Shown here piece by piece: positions 15,902-24,960 of a DNA stretch of 41,144 nucleotides (within the stretch, counting starts at the first letter, position 1; every line of letters begins with the position of its first letter). Source of the DNA: Methanoregula sp. (GTDB lineage: Archaea; Halobacteriota; Methanomicrobia; Methanomicrobiales; Methanospirillaceae); NCBI RefSeq assembly GCF_003170075.1, contig NZ_PMZU01000009.1, positions 1 through 41,144 on the forward strand. Reading direction: 5' to 3'. The notes beneath the pieces are model-generated. The model was not told where the DNA came from, searched no databases, and saw nothing but the letters and a program-made list of their open reading frames with translations. Position numbers and translations under genes: made by a program.

Positions 15902-17693
15902 GGCGATCACCTTGATCTAGTCGTTTTTTTGGTATATGGATGGTAAACGTACTCCCGATATTCAAGATACTGTCCACGCTGATGTACCCCCCGTGAATCT
16001 GGACATACTTCTTTCCAATTGCAAGCGACAGCCCGGGCTCCCCGGTGCTGTGCCCGAGGGAACCGGCGCTCCCGTCGTTTTCGGGTTTGAAAATCTTATC
16101 GAGCTGGGCCTCGGTGATACCTATCCCGTTGTCCTGTATTGCAAGCCGGTGAAACGGGAGGGCAGACGAGCCCCGGTACGTGATCCAGATCTTCTTTGGC
16201 GGTTTGGAATAGGTCACGCCGTTTGCGACCAGCGCATTGATAACATAGGAGAGTTTCTGGCGGTCGGCCTCAAAGGTGAGGTTAGGTGGGATATCAATTA
16301 CAATCTCTGCCTTGATGGCATACCCCCCGCTCGCGATGACGGCATTGACCATCCCCAGCACGGAAAAAACAGAATAGTCAAGACTGATTACCTCCCCCTC
16401 CACCACCGAGACTTCGAGCATCTGGTTGATAATCTGGCGCTCCTGGTCGACACTTTTTGTGCACCGGTCGAGGATCTGCCGGGTCTCGTCAGTTACTCCG
16501 AAAGAGTGTGGATCATGAAGAAGCAGGTTGAGGTACCCCATGATCGGCTGGAGCGGCGTCCTGAGCTCGTGGGCAACGGCACGCATCATTTCGCGCCGCC
16601 GTTCTTTGGTCTGCTCAACCTGCTCGCGGTATTCTTCCCATTCGGTGTTGTCGATAATGTTGATGAGCCCGGCCGGCTTGTTGTTCCGGGTGATAGGAGT
16701 AAAGTAGAGAACCGCCCGCCGGATCTCACCGCTCTTTGTGGCAAACCGGAACTCCGCCCGGTCCGGTACCGGCGTTGCTGCGTTCCAGCGGCCGGCAAAA
16801 GTCATGAACCTTTCCCTGTCCTGATCAAGAACACTGTCGGCAAGGTCCCTGCCTGTGCATTCGGCCGGTTCGTACCCGGAGAAGGAGGAGAATGCCGGGT
16901 TGGCAAATTGGATTCTCGTGTGTTCTGTGATCACCATGCCGGTGGGAGAGTTCTCGGTCACCTGCCGGTACTGGGTTAAGCTGTCGGCAGCTACCTGCCG
17001 GGCGAGTTTCTCGGCATTGATATCGATGACCGCACAGCTGACCACGGTGTCGTCGATCCGGCTCCAGGAGAGGTTGACCCAGTGAGGCTCCTTTGTTTTT
17101 GTGGCAAAGCAGGTCTCGAAATTCCTGATGTCCTCCCCTGATCCCACGCGCTCAAAGAACTGGCGCTGAAAGTCGCGGGAGAAGAAGAGATCCGAAAAGG
17201 TCATCTGTCCGAGCTCTTCGGTTGTATGTCCGAGCATCTCTGCAACCTGCTGGTTGGCAAGCTGGATCGTAAAACTATTCTTGTCAAAAAGGATGACTCC
17301 CATAAGCGAGTTCTCAAAGATGCTGCGGTAACGGGCTTCTGAGATCCGGATCTTGTTGGTGAAGTACGCGACTGCGAGCGCGACGCAGATAAAGAGGACT
17401 GCTTGGCCGGTGGCCGACAGGAGGGCGAACATGTCCGGAAAGAGCGAGAAGTACACAAGACATTCATACACGATTCCGCACAGGCCGGCGAGAATGATCC
17501 CGCGTCGGGGATAGAAATAGGCCGCATACAGGATAGGGAAGTATAAGAGCTGGGAATAGAGTGTGCCAATATTCCGGGAGAGAGCGATCGCCGTAATCAG
17601 GATGGAGGAGAGCGTAAACGACGCAATAACTGTGAAGCGGACAATATCGGTGTGAGAGAACCGGTGTTCCCTGAGGGTGATCTGCCGCTCCAT
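15891..17693 (-). CDS. Membrane-bound PAS sensor histidine kinase
   Basis: A 600-residue kinase from the ATG at 17693. Residues about 15-115 contain four or five hydrophobic helices (including YFPILYAAYFYPRRGIILAG), the short membrane domain shared with the other sensors of this window. Two PAS domains follow (about 120-230 and 240-350; YRSIFENS and YRQVTENSPTG open them). The HisKA helix carries the phosphoacceptor in AVAHELRTPLQP (His375), and the ATPase domain has AIQDNGIGI (G1) and a somewhat altered G2 (GEPGLSLAIG). It overlaps the receiver gene, forming a two-component pair. A minus-strand TATA box at 17721-17727 predicts a start a few bases before this ATG, against the TTG at 17705. 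The signal sensed is unknown. Confidence 0.92.
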   Translation of the reverse strand: MERQITLREHRFSHTDIVRFTVIASFTLSSILITAIALSRNIGTLYSQLLYFPILYAAYFYPRRGIILAGLCGIVYECLVYFSLFPDMFALLSATGQAVLFICVALAVAYFTNKIRISEARYRSIFENSLMGVILFDKNSFTIQLANQQVAEMLGHTTEELGQMTFSDLFFSRDFQRQFFERVGSGEDIRNFETCFATKTKEPHWVNLSWSRIDDTVVSCAVIDINAEKLARQVAADSLTQYRQVTENSPTGMVITEHTRIQFANPAFSSFSGYEPAECTGRDLADSVLDQDRERFMTFAGRWNAATPVPDRAEFRFATKSGEIRRAVLYFTPITRNNKPAGLINIIDNTEWEEYREQVEQTKERRREMMRAVAHELRTPLQPIMGYLNLLLHDPHSFGVTDETRQILDRCTKSVDQERQIINQMLEVSVVEGEVISLDYSVFSVLGMVNAVIASGGYAIKAEIVIDIPPNLTFEADRQKLSYVINALVANGVTYSKPPKKIWITYRGSSALPFHRLAIQDNGIGITEAQLDKIFKPENDGSAGSLGHSTGEPGLSLAIGKKYVQIHGGYISVDSILNIGSTFTIHIPKKRLDQGDRHET

Positions 17694-17720
17694 TACAAAT
17701 GTCAATTAACGTTGGTAACG

Positions 17721-17727
17721 TATAAAT
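17721..17727 (-). promoter_or_regulatory. Box A before the sensor kinase operon
   Basis: ATTTATA on the minus strand is centred about 31 bases upstream of the kinase ATG at 17693, giving a predicted leader of only about five bases. Confidence 0.5.
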
Positions 17728-17773
17728 CTGTCATTATTGTTCCTGCACATTGCATAGAATAAAATACGGGAGA

Positions 17774-19114
17774 TCACCGTACAAGGGGCTGGAGCTTTTC
17801 AATCACCCGGTTGACCTGCGCGACCGAAGTGCCGATATAGGCATCAGGTGCGAGGAGGGTAACGAGATCATCCCGCGAACAGAACCGGATCACTTCCGGG
17901 TCTGCCCCGAGCACATCAACAAGCGACCGGCTTTCGGCAAGCGCCTGCATGCTTGCCATCCGCACGCGTTCGTGGGCGTCCTGCCGGTTCATGCCGCGCC
18001 GGGTGAGTTCGATCATCACGGATTCTGCCATATTGATCCCGTGGAGGAACGCGAGGTTGCGCCGGATCGCTGCACGGTTGATCACCAGCTTGTCGAGTAC
18101 TGTCGTCATGAGCCGGAGACAGTGATCGGTAAGGATGGATGCTTCGGGAAAGATCACCCTTTCACAGGAAGAGTTGGTGAGGTCCCGTTCGTCCCAGAGA
18201 GTATTGTTGAGGAGCGCCGGCTCGACGGAGGAACGGATAATCCGCGCAAGGCCGCAGACCTGCTCGGATTTTATAGGATTCCTCTTGTGGGGCATCGTGG
18301 ACGAGCCCACCTGTGTTGCGCCAAATGCCTCTTCCACCTCGCCAATCTCGGTGCGCTGGAGCGAACGGATCTCGACACCAATCTTGTCGAGCGTTGTTGC
18401 GACATTGGCAAGAAACATGAAGTATTCCGCGTACCGGTCCCGTGCGATCACCTGGTTTGAGACATCCACGGAAGAGAGATGGAGCTGCTGCATCATCGTC
18501 CTCTGAACATCCATCCCCTTTGGCCCGATCGCTGCCTGCGTCCCCACCGCGCCGGTCATCTGCCCGACGGTAACCCGGGGGCGCAGCTGTTCCAGCCGTT
18601 CGATATGCCTTCCTACCTCGCTTGCCCAGATGGCAAACCTGAGGCCGTACGTTGTCGGCACACCCTGCTGCCCGTGGGTCCTCCCGACGGCCACAAGGGT
18701 CGTTGTCTCCGTGGCCCTCTGAATCAGCACCCCAAGGAGTCTACGCAGTTTTGCATCGATAAGGTCCAGTGCCTGCGCCAGCTGGAGGCCGGTCGCCGTG
18801 TCGAGGATATCGTTTGAGGTGGCACCGTAGTGCACCCACCGCCCGGACTCACCGCAGACCTCGGAGATCGCTTTCACGATTGCCATCATGTCGTGGCTGA
18901 TCTCTGCTTCGATCTCCTTTGCACGGGCAAGGGATGCCTTCTGCGCGTTCTGTGCGATCTCCCCGGCCGCAGCCTCGGGGATCAGGCCATGTGCTGCCTC
19001 TGCCTGCGCCAGCGCGACTTCCGCGGCAACAACACAGGAGAACCGGTTCTCCTCGCTCCAGACTGCTCGCATTTCCGGTGTGCCGTACCGGTACTCGATG
19101 GGGTGGACTGCCAT
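17774..19114 (-). CDS. purB: Adenylosuccinate lyase
   Basis: A 446-residue member of the fumarase/aspartase superfamily. It splits SAICAR and adenylosuccinate, releasing fumarate, in purine synthesis. The superfamily signature GSSTMPHKRNPIKSEQ, with the catalytic serine loop, is clear near residue 270. The N-terminal opening MAVHPIEYRYGTPEM, the HYGATSNDILDTAT segment and VGRTHGQQGVPTTYG (catalytic histidine) are all present in order. I chose the ATG at 19114; the frame opens 11 codons earlier, but the family starts here. It is divergent from the XPD-like helicase gene, with about 100 bases between them holding both promoters. Confidence 0.96.
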   Translation of the reverse strand: MAVHPIEYRYGTPEMRAVWSEENRFSCVVAAEVALAQAEAAHGLIPEAAAGEIAQNAQKASLARAKEIEAEISHDMMAIVKAISEVCGESGRWVHYGATSNDILDTATGLQLAQALDLIDAKLRRLLGVLIQRATETTTLVAVGRTHGQQGVPTTYGLRFAIWASEVGRHIERLEQLRPRVTVGQMTGAVGTQAAIGPKGMDVQRTMMQQLHLSSVDVSNQVIARDRYAEYFMFLANVATTLDKIGVEIRSLQRTEIGEVEEAFGATQVGSSTMPHKRNPIKSEQVCGLARIIRSSVEPALLNNTLWDERDLTNSSCERVIFPEASILTDHCLRLMTTVLDKLVINRAAIRRNLAFLHGINMAESVMIELTRRGMNRQDAHERVRMASMQALAESRSLVDVLGADPEVIRFCSRDDLVTLLAPDAYIGTSVAQVNRVIEKLQPLVR

Positions 19115-19191
19115 ACGAACAGATGGGTTGTGCGGGAATATTAGCATTGAGCCTGTTCACGTGCAAAATCATGCGTGTCCTATCCGACGCC

Positions 19192-19198
19192 CATAAAA
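19192..19198 (+). promoter_or_regulatory. Box A of the XPD-like helicase gene
   Basis: CATAAAA on the + strand lies about 22 bases before the ATG at 19217. This spacing predicts a leaderless mRNA and supports that start over the frame opening at 19175. Confidence 0.45.
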
Positions 19199-19216
19199 CC
19201 CTCCAGCGCCAATCAT

Positions 19217-21232
19217 ATGCCAGCAATGGACAGTTTCGATCCCTTCTTCCCGTACGCGGAATACCGCCCCCACCAGCGCGAGATGCTCGCATTTGCCGCA
19301 GAGGTTGCCCGTGAGGGCGGGATTGGCATGATCGATGCGCCGACCGGAAGCGGGAAATCGAGTGTGGTCGCGTCCCTTCTTGCCGAACGCAAAAACCGGA
19401 AAATTGTAATCGCCGTCCGCACAGTCAGCCAGCTCACCACCTTTATACGGGAACTTGCGCTTGTCAAAAAGAAGCAGCCAACGTTAAAGACCGTGTATCT
19501 CGTCGGGAAAAAGAGCATGTGTCCTCTGGGTGGAGAAGGGGACGTGTACCGGCGCTGCGAGGGGGTCAAGACCTTCTCGTCCGCACTCATGCGCGAACGG
19601 GCGGAGAAAGGGGCCCTTGTCCCGATAAAAGATCCGTTCATTGTCCAGCAGATACGGAGGATGGACCGCGAGCACCCGATCATCTGCCCGTATTTTATCG
19701 CGAGCCGGATGTTCGTGCCCGGGGACACCGGCGGCCTCAAAATGGTACCTTCGATGACGGTGCGCTCGAAATCAGAGCGGGTGCTCACCGATCCTGTCCG
19801 GCCGCAGGAACTGGCCGGTTTTGCCGGTGATATCTGCCCGTACGAGCTGATGATGCACGCGGCAAAGAATGCTGATGTGATCATCTTAAATTATTACCAC
19901 CTTTTCGACCGCGAGATCCGGGAGCAGCTCTACGCGAACCTCAATGTCGAGTCCCAGGATATAATGCTCCTGATTGACGAGGCCCACAACTGCGGGGATA
20001 CTATCCAGTCGATCGAGAGTGTCGGACTCGCGGAAAAGGATCTTGAACAGGCAATCCGCGAGCTCTCGGGCATGAAACGCCACCACAAGGGAGCAGAGGC
20101 CGTTCAGCACGTCCTTCCACGGCTCACCGAGTTTATCCGGGGCCTCGCCAACTCGACAGAACCCGAGGACTGGTTCGATCCCGGAATCTTTGACCGTATG
20201 GTCGTCCGCGGCTCGCTCTGGAAGGACATGGACGATATTGTCGATGAACTCATGGGTCTTGCCGAGACGATCCGGGACAGGAACCAGAAGGCCGGGGAGT
20301 TCCGCGAGACGGCGATCGAGCGTCTGACCGTTTTTCTGTACCGGCTCTCGCAGTCCTCTAATAACCCTGCATACCTTACGGTTTACAAAAAGACCGAGGA
20401 GGGGATCATCCTTGAGGTGCGAAACATCGACCCGTCCGCCCCGCTCACCGAGATCTGCTCCGCGCATGCCTGCTGCATCATGATCTCGGGCACGCTCTCA
20501 CCGGTCGAAAGTTACCGGCGCCTCTATTTCAACAATGCAAAGGTGTCCACCCTTGCGCTGCCCAATTCGTTCCCAAAGGAGAACCGGCTCATTTGTTGCG
20601 CAATCGATATCACCACTGCTTATTCCCTCCGGCAGAACAAGGAGAACACGGACCGGATCGTGCGGTATATCACCGCATTTGCGGCGCTCAAAAAGAACCG
20701 GGCGATCTACTTTCCCAGTTACCAGATCCTCGAATCCTACGCTTCGCTTGCTGCCGGGACAATCAGCCGGCGCAAGATCTACATCGAGCCCCGCGATACT
20801 GCAGGGGCCGGCGCTGCGCTCAACGAGTTTCTCTCGCTTCCCTCGCAGGGCGAATCCGGTATTATGTTTGCGGTGTGCGGCGGCAAATGGAGCGAAGGAC
20901 TGGACTACCGGGGCGAGATGCTCTCCGGGGCGATGGTGATCGGTCTCCCGCTTGCCCCCTTTAACCGGGTACGAAAGATGGTCATCGAGTACTTCCGGCA
21001 CAAGTACGGCGAGGAGGGGGAGTTCCTCTGCTACACGCTGCCGGCGATAAACCGGGCGCTCCAGGCGATTGGGCGTGTGCTGCGCACCCCGGAGGATCGC
21101 GGGGTGCTGGTGCTCGGCGAGCGCAGGTTCCTTGAAAAACGCGTGAAATCGGCGCTACCTGTCTGGATACAGGAAGAGATGATCGAGTGCGACAGCGCAC
21201 AGTTCCGCGAGGTGATCGCGAAATGGAAGTGA
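19217..21232 (+). CDS. XPD/Rad3-like iron-sulfur DNA helicase
   Basis: A 671-residue superfamily 2 helicase, predicted to unwind DNA 5' to 3' in repair. Walker A is APTGSGKS (41-48) and the Walker B DEAH is in LLIDEAHNCGD (about 254-257). Between them are four cysteines, C102, C114, C157 and C207 (in MCPL, RRC, IICPY and DICPY), matching the [4Fe-4S] domain of XPD. The C-terminal helicase half has MISGTLSP, CGGKWSEGLDYRGE and AIGRVLRTPEDRG (motif VI). The stop overlaps the next gene, an alkyltransferase, which suggests a joint DNA-repair transcript. The ATG at 19226 is an alternative start. DinG-type helicases are related, but the length and cysteine pattern fit archaeal XPD. Confidence 0.92.
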   Translation: MPAMDSFDPFFPYAEYRPHQREMLAFAAEVAREGGIGMIDAPTGSGKSSVVASLLAERKNRKIVIAVRTVSQLTTFIRELALVKKKQPTLKTVYLVGKKSMCPLGGEGDVYRRCEGVKTFSSALMRERAEKGALVPIKDPFIVQQIRRMDREHPIICPYFIASRMFVPGDTGGLKMVPSMTVRSKSERVLTDPVRPQELAGFAGDICPYELMMHAAKNADVIILNYYHLFDREIREQLYANLNVESQDIMLLIDEAHNCGDTIQSIESVGLAEKDLEQAIRELSGMKRHHKGAEAVQHVLPRLTEFIRGLANSTEPEDWFDPGIFDRMVVRGSLWKDMDDIVDELMGLAETIRDRNQKAGEFRETAIERLTVFLYRLSQSSNNPAYLTVYKKTEEGIILEVRNIDPSAPLTEICSAHACCIMISGTLSPVESYRRLYFNNAKVSTLALPNSFPKENRLICCAIDITTAYSLRQNKENTDRIVRYITAFAALKKNRAIYFPSYQILESYASLAAGTISRRKIYIEPRDTAGAGAALNEFLSLPSQGESGIMFAVCGGKWSEGLDYRGEMLSGAMVIGLPLAPFNRVRKMVIEYFRHKYGEEGEFLCYTLPAINRALQAIGRVLRTPEDRGVLVLGERRFLEKRVKSALPVWIQEEMIECDSAQFREVIAKWK

Positions 21233-21672
21233 CCGGGGGATCGTGCCGGCTCGGACTCTGGCATGTCCATGTCTGGTGGAGCGGGCATACGATTCATCGG
21301 GTTCGTTTCGCGTCCACGGGTATCCCCGGCCCGGTCCCGGCGCCGATCCTGAAATACTGCGCCGGCCAAGCTGTGGATCTGACGGGGCTCGCGACCATCG
21401 CCTGCGAAGGAGATGCTATCTCCGCCCGGATCTACCGGGCCGTCCGGGAGGTGCCGTATGGCAGCACCGCAACGTACGGGCAGATCGCAGCACTGGTGGG
21501 CACCTCGCCGCTTGCGGTGGGGCGTGCGATGGCACATAACCCGACACCGCTTGTCGTGCCCTGTCACCGGATCGTGGCAGCGAAGGGTATCGGCGGTTTC
21601 TCTCCGGCACTCGAGATCAAGGAACTGCTTCTCGCGCTGGAACAGAAAGGCAAAAAACGGGCGGAGCAGTGA
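21223..21672 (+). CDS. ogt: Methylated-DNA-protein-cysteine methyltransferase
   Basis: A 149-residue suicide repair protein that transfers alkyl groups from O6-alkylguanine to its own cysteine. The active-site motif is PLVVPCHRIVAAKGIGGFS, with Cys114 in PCHR. Upstream are VPYGSTATYGQIAALVG (helix-turn-helix that inserts into DNA) and RAMAHNP with the conserved asparagine hinge. The N-terminal about 60 residues form the small regulatory domain. The ATG lies ten bases before the end of the helicase gene, so the two reading frames overlap and translation is likely coupled. The frame is open 12 codons further upstream, inside the helicase gene, but that part does not fit the family. Confidence 0.93.
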   Translation: MEVTGGSCRLGLWHVHVWWSGHTIHRVRFASTGIPGPVPAPILKYCAGQAVDLTGLATIACEGDAISARIYRAVREVPYGSTATYGQIAALVGTSPLAVGRAMAHNPTPLVVPCHRIVAAKGIGGFSPALEIKELLLALEQKGKKRAEQ

Positions 21673-21757
21673 ACAGGCTGTGCGATCATCTGCCGGAATC
21701 TTTCGGTATCTCTAATTGCCATCCGAAAAAATACTCTAATGGTTCCGGAGTACCCTG

Positions 21758-22375
21758 ATGCGATCTGCGATAATACTTGCGGGGGGCGAGGCACGACGGG
21801 CAAACGGCCAGGAAAAATATTTCTTTACCTACGAGGGAAAGACGTTCATCGAACGGCTGGTCGGATCGCTCTCGGGTGTTGTGGATGAGATCGTTATTGT
21901 CGCCCGCGACCCGGTGCAGTGCACCCGTTTCCGGGAGATCGGCGGCATTACCTGCATTAACGACATCCGGCAGGGTCTCGGTCCTATCGGTGGGCTTCAT
22001 GCCGGTTCCCTTGCTGTTAAGGGGGAACTTGTCTTTGTATCGGCCTGCGATATGCCCTGCATCGATGCCGCAGTGGTCTCATACCTCTTCGAGGCCATTG
22101 GCCAGCACGAAGCTGCCATCCCGCAGTGGAATGAGTGGATGCTTGAACCCCTCCATGCGGTTTACCGGCGGACAGCCCTCCTAGCTTATCTCGAAAGTCA
22201 CACCTCTCTCTCGCTGCGTGCCATGATCCAGTCAATGGACACCCGGTACATCCCGGTTGATGAACTGCGGGCGTTCGATCCGGATCTCAGAACGTTCACG
22301 AATATCAACAAGCTCGAAGAACTGGAGCATATCAATCGCTCTTCATCAGAAGAGCCCGGGCAACCAATCCCGTAA
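21758..22375 (+). CDS. mobA: Molybdenum cofactor guanylyltransferase
   Basis: A 205-residue nucleotidyltransferase that adds GMP to molybdopterin, giving the guanine dinucleotide form of the cofactor used by formate and formylmethanofuran dehydrogenases of methanogens (the latter is inference). The N-terminal loop SAIILAGGEARRANGQEKYF holds the GG, Arg and Lys of the GTP-binding signature, although the usual GxS is changed to GEA. QGLGPIGGLHAG and VSACDMPCID (metal-binding Asp) follow, as does EPLHAVYRR near residue 128. The ATG at 21758 has a GGAG site about nine bases upstream. It stands between the alkyltransferase and a sensor gene, with no molybdopterin gene next to it. Confidence 0.9.
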   Translation: MRSAIILAGGEARRANGQEKYFFTYEGKTFIERLVGSLSGVVDEIVIVARDPVQCTRFREIGGITCINDIRQGLGPIGGLHAGSLAVKGELVFVSACDMPCIDAAVVSYLFEAIGQHEAAIPQWNEWMLEPLHAVYRRTALLAYLESHTSLSLRAMIQSMDTRYIPVDELRAFDPDLRTFTNINKLEELEHINRSSSEEPGQPIP

Positions 22376-22444
22376 GTGCCCCGCAGGAACCGGGTGATCT
22401 CCTGCCAAATCTCCCGTTCATTTCCCGAATCCCTTCCTCTAACA

Positions 22445-22450
22445 TTATAT
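22445..22450 (+). promoter_or_regulatory. Box A before the tandem sensor genes
   Basis: TTATAT in an AT-rich patch just after mobA; initiation would be near 22473. That leaves a leader of about 57 bases to the preferred ATG at 22530. Confidence 0.45.
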
Positions 22451-22529
22451 GTATTAAGATCCACAGTAGAGTAACGAACGTGTAGTGGCAGGTGCGTCTT
22501 GTCCCTGTCACTTGGGAGCATGCAAGTAC

Positions 22530-23381
22530 ATGGGACTGATCTCATGCGATAAGAGGGAAATGCTACGGTTCTTTATTGTGGCCATAGCATCGATCAGTGC
22601 GATCCTCGGCACCATCTTCTCCCTCACCCATGGTATCTCGTCAGTCTTCCAGTTCCTCTATATCCTCCCCATCATCTGTGTCATCTATTTCTATCCAAGG
22701 CGTGCCGTCCTCTTCGCGCTTGCCATCAGTATTATCTATATCTGTCTTGTGTACGTGCTCGGAGCGTTCGATCCCATCCTTGTTGCCATCTCCACCGCAT
22801 GGTTTGCCATTTTTATCACCCTTGCTGTGGTAACGTCTTCCTACGCGAACGGGCTCCTGGAAGAAAAAGCGCGGATCCGGTATATCATAGAGAATACCCG
22901 GGATGGTATCTTCTGTTTTGACCCCGGCACCCAGCGTATTCTGGGGGTCAACCAGAAATGTGCTCAGTGGCTTTTGTATTCCCGGGAAGATCTGGATGGC
23001 GGACCGGTCAGTACCGTGTGGACGGATGCGGATGCCCAACAGCGGTTCAGGGAAGAGGTAAAGGTAAGAAAAACTGGCGTGATGTTCGAATCCCTTTTCC
23101 GGCAGAAAAGTGGTGGCACACTGCGCTGCATCATTTCCCCCCTCTACGTGACAAAGGATACAGTGCTCTGCTCGGTCGCCAACGTTGCGGATGCAAAGGT
23201 TGCTGATGAGGAGATCCGCCAGACGCTCGAAGATCTTGAACGGCAGGTGCGGGAACGCACCGTGTATCTCGAACAGGTAAATGATGAACTGCGGGCCGAG
23301 ATTATAGAGCGTCGCAGTCTTGAACGTACCCTCCTGTCCGGAGAAGTCAGGGCAATTCCGGGTTCAAAGGGGGAGAACTAA
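22530..23381 (+). CDS. Membrane PAS protein without a kinase domain
   Basis: A 283-residue paralog of the kinase that follows it. About five hydrophobic stretches fill residues 12-105 (for example FQFLYILPIICVIYFYP), then one PAS domain (about 110-215, opening IRYIIENTRDGIFCFD) and a charged coiled coil (LEDLERQVRERTVYLEQVND). The protein ends just where the next gene's phosphoacceptor helix would begin. It has no HisKA and no ATPase domain. The stop is two bases before the ATG of the full-length kinase, so both are probably made together and could form mixed dimers. The start is uncertain: a GTG at 22485 and an ATG at 22560 are in frame; I prefer 22530 because GGGAG lies about 12 bases upstream. 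A truncated tandem duplicate is the simplest origin. Confidence 0.8.
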   Translation: MGLISCDKREMLRFFIVAIASISAILGTIFSLTHGISSVFQFLYILPIICVIYFYPRRAVLFALAISIIYICLVYVLGAFDPILVAISTAWFAIFITLAVVTSSYANGLLEEKARIRYIIENTRDGIFCFDPGTQRILGVNQKCAQWLLYSREDLDGGPVSTVWTDADAQQRFREEVKVRKTGVMFESLFRQKSGGTLRCIISPLYVTKDTVLCSVANVADAKVADEEIRQTLEDLERQVRERTVYLEQVNDELRAEIIERRSLERTLLSGEVRAIPGSKGEN

Positions 23382-23383
23382 CC

Positions 23384-24859
23384 ATGATCATTGACATCTC
23401 TCCGGCAAAAAAGCAGCAGATATACTGGACGGCTACGATTCTCATTGCGATCATCATCACCTTATTATCGACGATCTACTCCCTCTCCCACGGCATATAC
23501 GAAGTTTTCCCGTTCTTCTATATCCTCCCCATAATCTGTGTGGTCTATTTCTACCCGAACCGGGGGGTGCTCTTCTCCCTTGGGATCAGCACGGTGTACA
23601 TCCTGCTCGTTTACTTTTACAGCGGTTTTGGCCCGAATGCCGTGGCGATCTCGACCGCGTGGTTTGTGGTGTTCATTACCATTGGGGTTGTCACTTCCTC
23701 GTTTGCCATGGGACTGCGCGAGGAAGAGCGGAAATACCGGGGTATCTTTGAGAATTCACAGGCCGGTATCTTCACATTCGATCTGGACAGCAAGAAGATC
23801 ACCGAGATCAACAGGAAATGTGCGCAGATGATCAGGTATGAAAGTGAGGAACTGACCGGTGCGGATCTGTCGTGCATCATAGCCGATGCAGAAAACCGTG
23901 ACCGGTTTGTCCGGCAGATTCGGGAAGGCAGGGAGACCGGAGACATTGAATTGCTCTTTACCACCCGCGACAAAACGATACGCCAGTTCCTGGTCTCTGC
24001 ATCGGTAATCCTTGAGAATGTCGTGATCTGCTCTGCGATCGATATTACTTCCCGCAAAATGGCAGAACAGGTGATCGAGAGGGCACGGGACGACCTTGAG
24101 CGCCGGGTGAACGAACGGACCCGGGAACTTCTACACGCAAATGAGGAACTCACGGCCGAGATCGAGGAACGCAAACGTTTCGAGGCAGCGATACATCTGG
24201 CCAACAAGAAACTCAATGTGCTCACCAGTCTCACCAACCACGACATCCTCAATCAGATTACCGCAGTGGTGATGTACCTCGCGCTCATCCGGGAAGCGGA
24301 GACCGACCCGGCCGTCATCGAGTATCTCGGAAAAATCGAGGAAGTCACCCAAATGATCCAGAAGCAGATTCAGTTCACGCGTGATTTCCAGGACATCGGG
24401 GAGACCCGGCCCCGCTGGCACAACATCGGCGCGACGATCACAGGGGAAATTGTCGGGATCGATCTCAAAGATGTGGCGCTTGACCTGTGTGTTGACGATC
24501 TTGAGATCTTTGCAGATGCAGGCCTTCCGAAGGTATTTGCTAACCTGATTAAAAATGCGCTTATCCACGGGGAGCTCGTAACTGTGATCCGGTTCTTTTA
24601 TAATGAAACCGAAAACGATCTCGTACTCTCATGCGAAGACAATGGGGTCGGTATCCCCGAGGGTGCAAAGGAGCGGATATTCCAGCGTGAATATTCCCGC
24701 AATACCGAATATGGGCTGTTTTTGATCGTGGAGATCCTTGGTATTACCGGACTTTCCATCAAGGAGACCGGCACGCAAGGGAGTGGGGCAAGGTTTGACA
24801 TTCATGTCCCCAAAGGAAGTTACCGGTTTGCCCCCAAGACCGAGAGACCGGCCTCCTGA
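23384..24859 (+). CDS. Membrane-bound PAS sensor histidine kinase
   Basis: A 491-residue kinase. Hydrophobic helices cover about residues 13-105 (PFFYILPIICVVYFYP is nearly the same as in the preceding protein). A PAS domain spans about 115-220 (YRGIFENSQAGIFTFD), then a coiled coil (225-275). The phosphoacceptor region is NHDILNQITAV with His286, a variant of the usual HExxxP type. The ATPase domain has NLIKNALIHG (N box), CEDNGVGIPEGAKERIFQRE (G1/F boxes) and a short G2 (EYGLFLIVEILG). It ends with PKGSYRFAP, as in related methanogen kinases. No receiver gene is adjacent, so its partner is unknown. It starts two bases after the kinase-less paralog. Confidence 0.92.
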   Translation: MIIDISPAKKQQIYWTATILIAIIITLLSTIYSLSHGIYEVFPFFYILPIICVVYFYPNRGVLFSLGISTVYILLVYFYSGFGPNAVAISTAWFVVFITIGVVTSSFAMGLREEERKYRGIFENSQAGIFTFDLDSKKITEINRKCAQMIRYESEELTGADLSCIIADAENRDRFVRQIREGRETGDIELLFTTRDKTIRQFLVSASVILENVVICSAIDITSRKMAEQVIERARDDLERRVNERTRELLHANEELTAEIEERKRFEAAIHLANKKLNVLTSLTNHDILNQITAVVMYLALIREAETDPAVIEYLGKIEEVTQMIQKQIQFTRDFQDIGETRPRWHNIGATITGEIVGIDLKDVALDLCVDDLEIFADAGLPKVFANLIKNALIHGELVTVIRFFYNETENDLVLSCEDNGVGIPEGAKERIFQREYSRNTEYGLFLIVEILGITGLSIKETGTQGSGARFDIHVPKGSYRFAPKTERPAS

Positions 24860-24960
24860 CACTGATGCACCGGTACTATCCCTGATTGTTTATGCGAAAA
24901 TCGCCACAGGACCCGGGAGTTCCCAAAAGAGGCCTGTTCTTTCCGTGGGAATAGTGCCGG

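Noticed and set aside
15936-16979. + strand open frame of 347 codons opposite the sensor kinase
   Set aside because: The minus strand carries clear PAS, HisKA and ATPase motifs here; the + frame is a GC-rich shadow.
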